Source: Stentor roeselii (taxonomy: Eukaryota > Ciliophora > Heterotrichea > Heterotrichida > Stentoridae). From it: a DNA stretch of 64,000 nucleotides. The notes beneath the pieces are model-generated. The model was not told the DNA's origin. It did not search any database and saw only the letters and a program-made list of their open reading frames with translations. Shown piece by piece: positions 11,152-20,864 of the stretch (its first letter is position 1; every line of letters begins with the position of its first letter). Location: contig RSEH01000101.1 of assembly GCA_006503475.1 (NCBI GenBank), positions 1 through 64,000 of the forward strand. Reading direction: 5' to 3'. A program made the translations under genes and the position numbers.

Positions 11152-11388
11152 GGCTGTAAAATATTATCAAGATGGTATTTTTTATCAAGATGGTATAAGT
11201 TATTTAAGACTGTATCATGTATTTAGGTAAAAGCTATTAAAGACAGTAACAGATTTTCAGTGTATGTTTGGAATTTGGAAACTAAGACGAGAGTGTTCAG
11301 TACTTATAAGCCAAAAGATTTAAAAACTAAAGAATGGTTGATACGATATCCTGAATGCTGCTATAAGCCCACTGGTTACATCATTTAG
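11152..11388 (+). pseudogene. Possible lost 3' part of the B-box gene
   Basis: Continues the frame of the preceding gene after its TGA. It reads GCKILSRWYFLSRWYKLFKT, reaches a possible 15-nt intron at 11212-11226, then VKAIKDSNRFSVYVWNLETK and on to TAG at 11388. The YVWNLETK piece looks like a WD40 strand. It contains an 18-bp tandem duplication (LSRWY read twice). The simplest reading is a gene truncated by TGA with the old tail still visible; an unrelated exon is possible. Confidence 0.35.
11212..11226 (+). other. Possible 15-nt intron
   Basis: GTATCATGTATTTAG, adenine at position 10, matching the other introns of the window. It is less certain than the rest because the gene around it has a TGA upstream. 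Confidence 0.4.
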
Positions 11389-12605
11389 ATAATTAGTTAG
11401 ATTAACATCAAAATATTGGTTAAGTCTGGTTTATTAGTTTTCCAGGATTTTGCCTCGTTTTTTAATTTCCAAATTGAAAATTTCATAGACAGTGGAATTT
11501 GTGAAAATTACAATTTTTTTAAATGTTAAACATGGTATTTAATTTTAATCTAGAGTTAACTTATGATTCTAACTTTATTAATCTTAGCAGCTATCTGAAT
11601 CCTTTCTATATTCTAATCTAAAAGAGGATTAATTTTGTGTAAAAATAGAAAAAGTCTGAGAATTATTGCAAAGTTTTTTAGTATTTACTTGCTTTTGACT
11701 TGAATAACGTAGTTTATCACAATTTTCCAAAGAAATTAAGATATAAATAATAGTCTTGTTTAAAATTTATAGCAAATATCATTTTTAATAATATAACACA
11801 TAAATCCCCAGTCCATGAACTCTCACTCATCATTCTACCAAGTAAGTTAGCTATTTTCAAGATAAAAAACCTTAAACCTATGAGCCAACCGAAAATTCCT
11901 ATTTCAATCCAAAAAACTCAAACTAAAAGACATATTCAAGTTCAAATAAATCCTAAAATTAATCAAAAATGAAAAATTCCAATACTATTATCCTAATTAA
12001 AAAAACTATAATTTCATCCAACTCTAATTAACATATCATAAAAAAATTCTACAAAATCGATATATTTTTCATACTGGGAAAACTTGAGAATTTAATTAAA
12101 ATTTCAATTCTGATTATAAAATGCGTTATTAAAGCAAATTATAAAAAAATGCATTGTAATGAATAAAATCATAATTCAATGGGTATAATTACAGAAATTC
12201 TGGCCTTGGATTATAAGTAATTTGTTCTTTGATTATTATCTAAAAATCACAAGTCATGAAAATCATTAAATCTAGTTAATTTTATATGGTTTCTCATATC
12301 TGAATATCAATATAAAACAATAATGTTTATTTCAGACAGTTATAATTCTAATTAGATAATTAATTGCAGTATAAAATAAAGCTGCTACTATAACAAGATT
12401 CTTAATAATCTTCTAAAAATATATCTACCATAAAACATAAAATGATTTATCAATTGTAAATTCGTAATACCTTATTTTTTTTTACTCTTCTAAGTCCTTA
12501 AATAGGCCAATCAAATTTTTTCAAGTTTATTTTTTAAATAGAGAAAGGATTAGATTTTTTAATAATATTAATGAAATCCTAAAAAGGTTACTAAAGAAAG
12601 ATATT
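11389..12605. other. Non-coding stretch
   Basis: More than 1.2 kb of very AT-rich sequence; I see no gene, RNA or repeat in it. Confidence 0.45.
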
Positions 12606-13102
12606 AATAAACTAAAAACTATCATAATCCTTAAAATTGCTACTAGAAGTAGCCAGACCTTTAAAATACGAAGATTAAAAGTAATTTCCACAAATTATCC
12701 TTAGCAAGTCATTCTTTAAACTTACATAGATCAAAACTGAGAAGCTTAAATAATACTTAAGCATCTCCAAGAAACAAATGTCTAGATGATAAAAGAATCC
12801 GAATTTCACAAAAAATTCTGTAGGGTTAAAGGTCTCACGCTAATAAACTAAAAATCCAATAAAACTACTATTCAGATCCGGCTTCATATGTAATAGATAG
12901 TCTTTTTTTAAATTATTCATCGGGCCTGATTCATCAAGTCTTTAAAAGAAGTGGCATTACAACCTAAATACGATGAAGAGTGCTGATAATATGGCTTTTT
13001 AAACTTTACAGAAATGACAGAATTAAAAAAATAACAAAATTTCTCTAAATAGACGTTTGAAGTTCTTGACTTTAAGATGTTCTGAGTGGCCATGATTTAA
13101 GA
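12606..13102. repeat. Copy B of the ~500-bp diverged direct repeat
   Basis: About 497 bp, collinear with 8453-8962. It begins AATAAACTAAAAACTATCATA and ends in the same TCTGAGTGGCCATGATTTAA, just before the stop codon of the SEC13-like gene. Several one-base indels relative to copy A. Confidence 0.85.
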
Positions 13103-13113
13103 GCTTACGGCAA

Positions 13114-13941
13114 TTATTTAGAAACTAACTCAATCTTTCCACTCTCTCCCACTCTCTCCACCACTTTCCACCACACATGGTCCGAAGGCATCCTCCTCAA
13201 CACCTGCATGCCGACAAGGCTGGTAACAACGAGTATCGTTCCATAAGTGCTCCATTGCAGGGACTCCCCTCCATCGGCTTCTGCCCTGACCCTTTGAAAC
13301 CCTTGCAAAGCATCAAAAATAACGACTTCCTTCGAGTTACATCCAGCGATCAGGGTGTTAAAAGGAGAACTTTTCGCATCATTGAACTTTTCTCTGATCT
13401 CGAAAATCATTTCCACGTTGCTGATGTCGAATTTCCAGACTTTCACTGTAAGTGAGTGGGTCACAATGGTCATGACTTTTTCGTCAAACATCCAACTGGC
13501 AGAGACCAGAGGACTATCATGAGCTTTAAAATCGAATCTTTTCCAATCATTTTCAGACTTAAAAGAAAAAATCGACACAGAACCCGTCGTGTTCGAAACA
13601 AGAAGAAAAAGTCCTAAATGCTCCGGCGCCCAAGACACACTCGTCAGTCGACCTTCGAAGTCTCTGTCCTCGAAAACTGCTTCCCATGAGTTAAGTGACG
13701 TTTCTTTGTAGATTTTTAAATAACTTGTAAGAGCTGCTGCGATAAACTCCCCGTTGATTGGGTGGCTCCAGGCTAAAGAAGTGACTTGGCAGCGGTCAGT
13801 CTCGATTGTGAAGAGCTTTTGGGACTGCTCGTGAATCACGGAGAAAATCTCGATTTTCTTATTGTAAACCGCGTAACGTTGCCCGTAGTAGTCGAAATCG
13901 CCACCTGCTGCATTGCCTTCTGGTTTTATTTCTAAAGACAT
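13114..13941 (-). CDS. SEC13: SEC13-like WD40 protein
   Basis: 275 residues, slightly shorter than animal Sec13 (about 320). Sec13 is a beta-propeller that pairs with Sec31 in the COPII coat and with Nup145/Nup96 in the nuclear pore. It begins with the family hallmark before blade 1, FDYYGQRYAVYNKKIEIF, then VTSLAWSHPINGEFIAAAL and a WAPEHLGLFLLV stretch equivalent to the Sec13 HPxxG and WAPxxxGxxLA motifs. WWKVVE near the end matches the usual last blade. The close relative Seh1 is the alternative, but the DYYG start and overall spacing fit Sec13 better. It starts 3 bp after the stop of the upstream dioxygenase gene on the same strand. Confidence 0.75.
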   Translation of the reverse strand: MSLEIKPEGNAAGGDFDYYGQRYAVYNKKIEIFSVIHEQSQKLFTIETDRCQVTSLAWSHPINGEFIAAALTSYLKIYKETSLNSWEAVFEDRDFEGRLTSVSWAPEHLGLFLLVSNTTGSVSIFSFKSENDWKRFDFKAHDSPLVSASWMFDEKVMTIVTHSLTVKVWKFDISNVEMIFEIREKFNDAKSSPFNTLIAGCNSKEVVIFDALQGFQRVRAEADGGESLQWSTYGTILVVTSLVGMQVLRRMPSDHVWWKVVERVGESGKIELVSK

Positions 13942-13944
13942 TTA

Positions 13945-15093
13945 TTAGATAATCTTAGATTTTATTATTAGAAGCTTTTCAGTCTTTTCTAAGCTTTTTG
14001 ATAGGAAATGACTCAGGGGAGACCCTGATGTTCCTAACTGGTTTGGGTCTGAAGACTGATTTGAAATGAAAAAGTCGGCAACTTTCAAGTGCTTTGAACG
14101 GAACTCACGAAGTTTTTCAACTATTTCGTTGAAATCGTCGTGGCATTCAAATGATTCTACAACTTTCAAGAAATCTTTTGGGTCTCTTGTGCGGAGAAGG
14201 GCTAAAACCTCTCGATGCTCTTTTTTCATGTAAAGCTCAGATTTTTTCATGATCTCTGAACGCTGCTCTATTCCTAAAAAGCTGTCAAAAACCTTCACTA
14301 AAGGACTTTGAACTGCAGAAGGTCCCATCAAGCCTTCAAATTTAAATTCAGTTCCTGAAAACTTAACAGGTCCAAAACTTTTCAAGAATTTTCTGAACCC
14401 GAAGTAAAAAACTTTTGGATCAATATTCTTGAAGAGTAATTCAAGGCCATCTGTCATTTTTTCAATACTAGAAGCAATAATTTTAAGATTTTCTTTGAAT
14501 TTTAAAGGATTATGGTAGAATTTCGGCATGTTTAATACGCTCAGAAGAGCAGGGCTGCCAAGATACTCGATATAATTCGCGATGCTGAAGAAGTAGTCCT
14601 CATCTCTCGATCCGGAAAACGAGAAAAAATTTTTCAGGTTGTCAGGATGAAAGGATTTTGAATGATCGCTCTTTAATTGCTTGGATTTCGACTTGAACTC
14701 CCAGTTTTCGTATTGAAAAGATGCAAGATTTAAGATCGGAGGACGGGATAAACTTTGAGACAAGTGAATCGTTGGAATCGCCAAGTTTGAAGGGATCTCG
14801 CTTAGGTTGTGGTGATGGTAGAGTATTGAGTTCAGACTCACATGCACTAGAAATGCGAATTCTGTCTCTTCAAGGGATAGAGTTGGAAGTGGGTTAAACT
14901 GAGGAAGCAACTTCAACTCTTTTAATGGGTATAAACGGGAATGCAGGTATGATATGTGAGGCTCTAGACCTGGAAGCCGCTTCAAGCACTCAGTGGAAGG
15001 GCAAAAACCGTGAGTTGGGGAAATTTGAAACCTGGAAAGATTCATCATATCCAAAGTATCTTCCAGGGTTAAATAGAACCGACTAATCTTCAT
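13945..15093 (-). CDS. IDO: Indoleamine 2,3-dioxygenase family protein
   Basis: 382 residues. IDO is a haem enzyme that opens the indole ring of L-tryptophan to N-formylkynurenine, the first step of the kynurenine pathway. Family landmarks are in order: SLSRPPILNLASFQYENW at about 116-131 (IDO LxLPPxLxYAxxxxxNW), the middle stretch with GSPALLSVL at 179, FEGLMGPSAVQSPLVKVFD at about 252-270 (IDO GGSAGQSSxxQxxD), the YMKKEHREVL helix at 288, and FRSKHLKVADFFI at 331-343, whose His335 matches the proximal haem ligand. GTSGSPLSHFL near 354 matches the conserved GTGG-T/S-xxxxFL loop but reads GTSGS. Such a divergent glycine loop may change activity. ATG 15093; TAA 13945. Confidence 0.85.
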   Translation of the reverse strand: MKISRFYLTLEDTLDMMNLSRFQISPTHGFCPSTECLKRLPGLEPHISYLHSRLYPLKELKLLPQFNPLPTLSLEETEFAFLVHVSLNSILYHHHNLSEIPSNLAIPTIHLSQSLSRPPILNLASFQYENWEFKSKSKQLKSDHSKSFHPDNLKNFFSFSGSRDEDYFFSIANYIEYLGSPALLSVLNMPKFYHNPLKFKENLKIIASSIEKMTDGLELLFKNIDPKVFYFGFRKFLKSFGPVKFSGTEFKFEGLMGPSAVQSPLVKVFDSFLGIEQRSEIMKKSELYMKKEHREVLALLRTRDPKDFLKVVESFECHDDFNEIVEKLREFRSKHLKVADFFISNQSSDPNQLGTSGSPLSHFLSKSLEKTEKLLIIKSKII

Positions 15094-15250
15094 GTGAAGA
15101 AATCCAAAAAATATTAGTCATTAAAATGAAAAATTTCCATCATTCAGATTTTATCAAAATTCAAATCTTCAATCAAAAATATTAAAACCCAAAAAACTCC
15201 TAAAAATTCCCTAAAACCATCCTTTAAAAAACTGATCCAATCATCACCTA

Positions 15251-15332
15251 TTCTTTCCCAAGCTATTTTCCCAGCCTACTTCTTTCCCAAGCTATTTTTT
15301 TCCCAGCCTACTTCTTTCCCAGCCTATTTTTC
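15251..15332 (+). promoter_or_regulatory. Tandem pyrimidine-rich repeat upstream of RPS2
   Basis: About two and a half units of TTCTTTCCCAAGCTATTTT followed by CCCAGCCTAC, at 15251-15279, 15280-15311 and 15312-15332. The core TTCCCARSCTA occurs five times. It ends about 80 bp before the RPS2 ATG. A promoter or translational-control role is an inference from position and from the pyrimidine-rich leaders common to ribosomal protein genes. Confidence 0.5.
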
Positions 15333-15414
15333 TTCATCTCTTCAATAATCCTCTAAACTAAAACCAAATCCACTACAAGACCTCCAAAAAGGCCATTCAT
15401 AACGAGTGGATAAA

Positions 15415-16203
15415 ATGGAAGAAAAGAAGGCAGCAGGACGTGGCCGAGGATTTGGCAGAGGCAGACCAGACAAGGCTCCAGGCGGAAGACCAGGAGGTAG
15501 AAGAGACCAGGGTCCTCCTAAGGACAAGGACTGGGTGCCACTGACGAAGCTGGGCCGTTTGGTGAAGAACAGCAAAATCACCAAACTGGAGGAGATCTTC
15601 CTGCACTCGATTCCCATCAAGGAGCCCGAGATCGTCGACCACTTCTTGAAAGACAAGCTGAAAGAAGAGATGATCCGCATCAAGCCAGTCCAGAAGCAGA
15701 CTCAAGCAGGACAAAGGACTCGCTTCCAAGCTGTCGTCGCTGTTGGAGACGCTGAAGGACATATCGGAGTCGGACTCAAAGTCGCCAAAGAAGCTCCTCT
15801 CGCCATTCGAGGCGCTGTCGCCGTCGCCAAACTCAGCATTGTCCCCGTGAGAAGAGGATACTGGGGAAATAAAATCGGACTTCCTCATACTGTCGCAATG
15901 AAAGTCACTGGAAAAGGAGGAAGTGTCAGGATAAGACTTGTACCTGCACCAAGAGGAACTGGAATCGTCGCTCCTCCTATTCCGAAGAAAATCTTGCATT
16001 TGGCTGGAGTTGGAGATGTTTATACCAGCACAAGTGGAAAGACGAAAAGCACACAGAACTTCGTTAAGGCAGCGTATGATGCACTTTCTAAGACTTACTG
16101 TTATTTGACTCCTGAGTTCTGGAAACCCAATAGTTTTGTTAAGACACCTTTTGAGGAACATCAGGAATTCTTGAGGAAAGATGAAAGGACTGAGACTAAT
16201 TAA
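15415..16203 (+). CDS. RPS2: 40S ribosomal protein S2 (uS5)
   Basis: 262 residues from the ATG at 15415 (animal RPS2 is about 290). uS5 sits at the mRNA entry channel of the small subunit and takes part in decoding accuracy. It has the expected Arg/Gly-rich start ([13 protein letters not shown]), [12 protein letters not shown], the S5 double-stranded RNA-binding fold beginning around [17 protein letters not shown], the GHIGVG loop and the C-terminal S5 domain with [16 protein letters not shown] chose the ATG over a GTG nine bases upstream because ATG gives the normal N-terminus. TAA ends it. Base composition is clearly richer in G+C than neighbours, as expected for a highly expressed gene. 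Upstream lies a tandem pyrimidine repeat. Confidence 0.97.
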   Translation: MEEKKAAGRGRGFGRGRPDKAPGGRPGGRRDQGPPKDKDWVPLTKLGRLVKNSKITKLEEIFLHSIPIKEPEIVDHFLKDKLKEEMIRIKPVQKQTQAGQRTRFQAVVAVGDAEGHIGVGLKVAKEAPLAIRGAVAVAKLSIVPVRRGYWGNKIGLPHTVAMKVTGKGGSVRIRLVPAPRGTGIVAPPIPKKILHLAGVGDVYTSTSGKTKSTQNFVKAAYDALSKTYCYLTPEFWKPNSFVKTPFEEHQEFLRKDERTETN

Positions 16204-16318
16204 CGGGTTAGGATAGATATGGATTGGGATTGAAAGTTGGGAATTTTAGGAGGATTTTTTTTTATTTCAAAGATATGTTTCTCTAACATGCATCATCTTT
16301 ACATCATTTACTTAACAT

Positions 16319-17596
16319 TCACAAACTAGTATTCATTTTAAAACTTTTAACCTTTTCCCGATTGACTTTCTCATTAGATTGATTTTCAAAGTCAAACGAA
16401 AGTCTCAATCGATTTTTATTACTGGGAGAAACCAGATGTGACACAAGTGAGTTAGTTTTATGATGTTTCGCATTGAAATTGAAACTTTTATTCCTGGAGT
16501 TAACTGGAGATCCAAGGACAGTCCTCACGATTTTCTTCTCCTGACAGTCAACCTTTAAAAACTCTTCAATCAAATAATAAGCTCCAGAAACTCGACAAAC
16601 GATGCTGCCTTGTTTAAGCGAAACATTAACCTTTTTCGTGCCATAAACATAAAGACCAGTCGAGAACTTGACAAACAAATTCTCCAGTCCTTGATCGGCG
16701 AAGTATTTATCAAGAGCCAAATCAACATCATCGATATTTGACCTTTCAAGCTTCACACTTTGCATGACCTTGCATTTGAATTCTTCCATTTCCTTCTCAA
16801 GTTTTTCTTTCAAGCTCTGAACCTGGCGAAGTTCATCCAAAGCCGATTTTTTTTCAAGTTCTGAAACTTTTAGCTTATCTTCGACAATCTGAAGCGAATC
16901 GGTTATTTTCTGCAGGTTTTCATTGAAAGTCCTGTTGTCTGACTCTAAAGAGTTTACTTTTGACTGAGCTTCTTGAAACATTTCTGAGAGTTTCTGGTTG
17001 TTTTCTTTAATCATCGCGTTTTCCAGCTTTAACTCGACTTGTTGCAGTTTGTAAAATTTTAGCTCGTCTTGGAAGTCTTTCAAGTTTTTCAGCAGGTTTT
17101 TGTTGATTTCTTCCAGTTCGTCTTTCGAGTGACTTTTGAAAAGTTTTTCATTGATTTGTGCCGAGTTTTTCACAATGTTTTGCAAATTTTCTCTTTCTTT
17201 CTCACATTTCGAGTAAAGAACAGTCATTTCTTCGACTCGTTTTTTGTATTCTTCGGCGATTCCGTTAAAGTTGGAGAATTTGAATTTGTTTTCTTGTAGG
17301 TAAAAAATTTGGTCTTCCTTTTCCTTCAGTTTCAGTTTTAACTCAAGGTTTTCCTTTTGCAGAGACTCGCTTTCTTGCATCAAGTTCGTGATTTTTTCAA
17401 GAAAACTTTCTCCGGATTTTTCTGATCTTTCTAGACTTGCTGAGTATTCCTCGTTCATTGAACGGATGCGGTTTTCGAGCTCTTCTGAATAGTTTCGTTC
17501 GTCAAGTAGCAGCTGTTCAAGTGTTGACTTTTGCTTGAAGAGGTCGTCTTTTATGCTTAAAAGCAGCTCGAGTTTTATTTGCTGTTGTTGTTCCAT
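16319..17596 (-). CDS. Long coiled-coil protein with C-terminal GAR-like domain
   Basis: 425 residues. Residues 1 to about 280 form an almost continuous coiled coil, rich in Glu, Lys and Leu. Then DKYFADQGLENLFVKFSTG, LYVYGTKKVNVSLKQG, and IVCRVSGAYYLIEEFLK (about 290-350) resemble the end of the Gas2-related (GAR) module, whose GKVLVRVGGG-W core binds microtubules in Gas2 and spectraplakins; here the Gly-Gly is replaced by Ser-Gly. The last 75 residues are basic and Ser/Asn-rich. A cytoskeletal role is likely but the GAR assignment is only moderate. ATG 17596, TAG 16319. It is tail to tail with RPS2, 115 bp apart. Confidence 0.7.
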   Translation of the reverse strand: MEQQQQIKLELLLSIKDDLFKQKSTLEQLLLDERNYSEELENRIRSMNEEYSASLERSEKSGESFLEKITNLMQESESLQKENLELKLKLKEKEDQIFYLQENKFKFSNFNGIAEEYKKRVEEMTVLYSKCEKERENLQNIVKNSAQINEKLFKSHSKDELEEINKNLLKNLKDFQDELKFYKLQQVELKLENAMIKENNQKLSEMFQEAQSKVNSLESDNRTFNENLQKITDSLQIVEDKLKVSELEKKSALDELRQVQSLKEKLEKEMEEFKCKVMQSVKLERSNIDDVDLALDKYFADQGLENLFVKFSTGLYVYGTKKVNVSLKQGSIVCRVSGAYYLIEEFLKVDCQEKKIVRTVLGSPVNSRNKSFNFNAKHHKTNSLVSHLVSPSNKNRLRLSFDFENQSNEKVNREKVKSFKMNTSL

Positions 17597-17914
17597 TTTG
17601 ATTATAAAATTTAGCTGAGGATAGAAGAGGTTGAATTGAATTAAGAGCTTTGAGGATGTGGAATGTTGGAAGTTGTTAGAAAGTCTTTGAAAATCATTAA
17701 AATTTTAAATATCTAAATTAAGAAGGCCATCATTATTTCTCCTTTCTCATATTTGATCCTTTCATTGAACACTAAAACTTACACCAAAGGCTTTATAATA
17801 ATCCCATCATCCTAAACTTCCATTTTCTCTTTTCAACCAGTTCAACTTCTGCAAGTCGTCACTTCTCAAACCCTCCAAATCTTAACCGATTCCTTTAATC
17901 ATTAATATAATTAA
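17597..17914. other. Intergenic region between divergent genes
   Basis: 318 bp between start codons at 17596 (minus) and 17915 (plus). It presumably holds both promoters; no specific motif is recognised beyond AT-rich runs before each ATG. Confidence 0.4.
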
Positions 17915-18691
17915 ATGCACAGTGATCATTCAACCAGTCCAACGTCATCAGAAGACGAAGAAACCAAAATATTCAAACTCGAAAGATTCGACGGAAAACG
18001 GAAACTTCGAAGTTGTTCAGTCTCCTCAGCAACCCTTCAGCCGATTCCTGAAGCAGGAGCAGGAGCCGAAGAAGAAGACCGAAGAAACCTGATAAGACGA
18101 AGCGGTTCAATAACAAGAGGTTCCAAGTCAAAACGTATGCTGCGGAAAAGTGTTTCTCCAAGAAACAACCCGAGCATGGAGACCTGGTCATTCGGAGTGC
18201 ACTTAGAAGACGACTTCCGTGAAGAGCAAAGGTCTTATAACTCTTTCGTTACCTTGGAAAAACAAGTCATTTTAGAAGAAGAGACTGAAGCTGAAGATAA
18301 AGTCGCTAGTCCGAGGATTTCTTTGGTAGTTGATAGGACTGAGCAGGCTTTAGACAAGAAACGAAGACCGCTGTATGATTCTAGTGAAAGTATTCAAGAA
18401 GAACGAAATGAAGAGGAGAAAATCCAGACTTTTCGACATTCTGAACTCATTATTGGACATTGTGATGAATTTTCTGAATCACCCAGGTCTAGCCTCTTGT
18501 CAATCGCTCCTCCTGAGAGTATCAAAGAAGAAGATGAAGGCGTGGAAGAGAGGATCATGTTGAAGCACGATGATTTCATTAAAAGAATCACGAATAACGA
18601 CGAGCAGTACTTGCCTGCTGGGGAGATACTTAGAAGTAGCTTGCAGGAAGTGAGAGAGGAAGACGAGGACCAGGGGCTTAAAGAGAACTAG
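17915..18691 (+). CDS. Acidic, disordered protein of unknown function
   Basis: 258 residues without a recognised domain. It is rich in Glu, Ser and Arg, with SPTSSEDEETK near the start, a basic stretch (RRSGSITRGSKSKRMLRK) around residues 66-83, and repeated acidic runs such as ESIKEEDEGVEE and LQEVREEDEDQG. Many Ser-Pro and Arg-x-x-Ser sites suggest a phosphorylated, largely unstructured protein. ATG follows TATAATTAA. It ends at TAG, 31 bp before the next start on the same strand. Confidence 0.7.
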   Translation: MHSDHSTSPTSSEDEETKIFKLERFDGKRKLRSCSVSSATLQPIPEAGAGAEEEDRRNLIRRSGSITRGSKSKRMLRKSVSPRNNPSMETWSFGVHLEDDFREEQRSYNSFVTLEKQVILEEETEAEDKVASPRISLVVDRTEQALDKKRRPLYDSSESIQEERNEEEKIQTFRHSELIIGHCDEFSESPRSSLLSIAPPESIKEEDEGVEERIMLKHDDFIKRITNNDEQYLPAGEILRSSLQEVREEDEDQGLKEN

Positions 18692-18724
18692 TCTTTAAAG
18701 TATATTTACATTGGAATAACTTTC

Positions 18725-20839
18725 ATGTATCAGATTAAAATGAGAAGAGTCACTCGAATTATCCTCTTTTTTTTGGAAGTTCTTGTTGTTCAGGGATACA
18801 AACCTCTTAGTTATAAGGAAATCCATTCCAGGTTCAATGAACTCGCCAGGACTTGTCCTTTCTTGTCTCTTACCACGGGGCAGGAAGAGTACAACATTGA
18901 ATACCCTGAGGACTGCGATGGATGTTCTCACTTGATTGTGAAAATAGGAAATCTACAGTCTAAGACAGTCCCACAGCTTTATTTTTCTGGATGTTTGCAT
19001 GGAGATGAAAGGGTCGGCCCTGTGGTTTTGACGGAACTTGCTGAATTTTTATGCTCGGAGTACTCGAAAAACACTTGGATTCAAAGCATCGTCGATAATC
19101 ATCTTATTGTCATGACCCCCACAACTAATGCTCAAGGATACTTCAAACATCGACGAGAAGAGTACAGAGGAAAAAATATCATTGACCCCAATCGAGACTT
19201 CCCATTTGATAACAAACAAAAATGTGGAGAGTCTATCACGAGTCAGCTTATTGTTCATCTCTTTGACTCGCATCTCTTTCGAGCTGGGATCACTTTTCAT
19301 GGAGGAGAAAGTTCACTTACCTACCCCTGGGGAGCTTATTTACACTACAAGAATTCCAAGTCAACAGAAGCTCCTGATTTGCAAACCTTTGAAAAACTCT
19401 CCTCAGCTCTTTGGAAATATTCTCAAGCACAAATCGAGCTCGGGACGATGAACGACGTTGTTTATCCTGTTCATGGATCTCTTGAAGACTGGGCCTATGC
19501 AGGTGGTTTTGACACTCAAGGAGTCAGCTCTTGTGGAGTTTCAAACTTTTCCAACCCCGAAGGTCTCAAGCAAGTTTTCTTCTTGCTGGAAGCGGACAAG
19601 TCGAAAAACCCGATTCCAAGTAAATACGGTACGAAAGAGCAAGTGTTTCAAGAGGCAGGGGGACTGATACCTCAGTACATCCGGATGAGTTTAGCCCTAG
19701 TGGACCTATCAGAGCCTTATATAAAGTACTTCGTAAAGAGGACTCGCCAGAGGCTCGTCTTGAATTGGGAGGTGTGGGGTTGCATTGACGTATGGGAAAC
19801 TCAAGTTTTTCACTCAGTGTCCAATGAAACTGACTGGAAAAGCTGGAACTCGACCAGTGTTAAAAGTGGAGGAGGAAGATGGGGAAATTTAACTGAGTTC
19901 CATGAAGAGTTCTTAACAGACAGGCTGTTTTTCGTGATTCTCGCAAAAGTCGACAAATGGGACCATCAGACCCGCCCAGACCCTGACGTAGTTCCTCAAA
20001 CTCACATGTTCAGAGTGAGGAACGAGGACTACCAAGTGCATCACAACGGCTTCACTATTAAAGGAAGACTTGCTGTTACTACTCAAGTTGTCGATACTGA
20101 CCTGCTGCCCAACACACAGCTTAGAGCCTTGTTCGGTTCTCAACTCTTTGAAATTTTTGACTACGGGGAAAAGTTTGAAGTTAGAAGCGAATTCGAAATT
20201 GAAAGTCTTTTCGTTTATCGCTTCGGAGACTCAACTCAAAACAATGAAAAAGTTGAGATTATTCAAGAATTGTGTGGAAAAAATGAAAAAATCATGAAAA
20301 AAATATTTTCTGGATGTAAAAGTCCGAAAGTTCTCGCTGGAAGACTTTTAGAAGTACCTGGAAAAGGACTTGCTGTGCTTGAATCTAGTCCTCCGGTTGA
20401 GGTGTCTTCTTTCGCACAGTGTTTCGGGGTGCATCAGAACTTGACAATTGAAAAATATGACAAAGACTATCTGCTTATTACCGCAACTGGTTCTTTTTCA
20501 ACTGTTTCACTCGACGTCTTCGGGTATTCACTTGAGTTGAGTAAAGGAATCAAGTCAAAATTCCTTCATTTGAAAGACTCTAAAGCACTTGGTGGCTCTG
20601 TGAAGATGGTGATCAATGGTTCCTTGAAAGACGAGTGTATTGTGCGGGTTTCCCGTGAGTTGCAGCACTCTTATCCTTACACGCATATCAAGTTTCCCTT
20701 GTGGGTGGTGATTATTTTCATTTCATTCAAGATTGTATTTGTGCTGGTCATTCTTTATAAAAAATGTCTGAAGAAAAAGCCTTTAAAGGCACCGAAATAT
20801 GAGGAAATTCAGCTGGTTTTCACTAACCCAAAGCCGTAA
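18725..20839 (+). CDS. Membrane-anchored M14 zinc carboxypeptidase
   Basis: 704 residues, type I membrane topology. A signal peptide (RRVTRIILFFLEVLVVQG) leads into an M14 peptidase domain. Zinc ligands HGDE (92-95) and His192 in ITFHGGES are present, with NAQGYFKHRR (135-144, the usual NPDGY place) and the general-base Glu289 in FFLLEADKSKNP. M14 enzymes remove C-terminal residues from peptides. A beta-rich region of about 330 residues follows, then one membrane helix (LWVVIIFISFKIVFVLVIL) and a short Lys-rich cytoplasmic tail. The active site therefore faces the cell exterior or a vesicle lumen. Either of two in-frame ATGs (18725, 18740) could start it. Closest known architecture is the carboxypeptidase D/M type. 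It converges with the Ras-like gene, 25 bp between stops. Confidence 0.9.
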   Translation: MYQIKMRRVTRIILFFLEVLVVQGYKPLSYKEIHSRFNELARTCPFLSLTTGQEEYNIEYPEDCDGCSHLIVKIGNLQSKTVPQLYFSGCLHGDERVGPVVLTELAEFLCSEYSKNTWIQSIVDNHLIVMTPTTNAQGYFKHRREEYRGKNIIDPNRDFPFDNKQKCGESITSQLIVHLFDSHLFRAGITFHGGESSLTYPWGAYLHYKNSKSTEAPDLQTFEKLSSALWKYSQAQIELGTMNDVVYPVHGSLEDWAYAGGFDTQGVSSCGVSNFSNPEGLKQVFFLLEADKSKNPIPSKYGTKEQVFQEAGGLIPQYIRMSLALVDLSEPYIKYFVKRTRQRLVLNWEVWGCIDVWETQVFHSVSNETDWKSWNSTSVKSGGGRWGNLTEFHEEFLTDRLFFVILAKVDKWDHQTRPDPDVVPQTHMFRVRNEDYQVHHNGFTIKGRLAVTTQVVDTDLLPNTQLRALFGSQLFEIFDYGEKFEVRSEFEIESLFVYRFGDSTQNNEKVEIIQELCGKNEKIMKKIFSGCKSPKVLAGRLLEVPGKGLAVLESSPPVEVSSFAQCFGVHQNLTIEKYDKDYLLITATGSFSTVSLDVFGYSLELSKGIKSKFLHLKDSKALGGSVKMVINGSLKDECIVRVSRELQHSYPYTHIKFPLWVVIIFISFKIVFVLVILYKKCLKKKPLKAPKYEEIQLVFTNPKP

Positions 20840-20864
20840 TTTAGTTATGTGTTAAATATTATGA

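Noticed and set aside
15342-16161. Minus-strand frames opposite RPS2
   Set aside because: Shadows of a very conserved gene with biased codons; no independent support.
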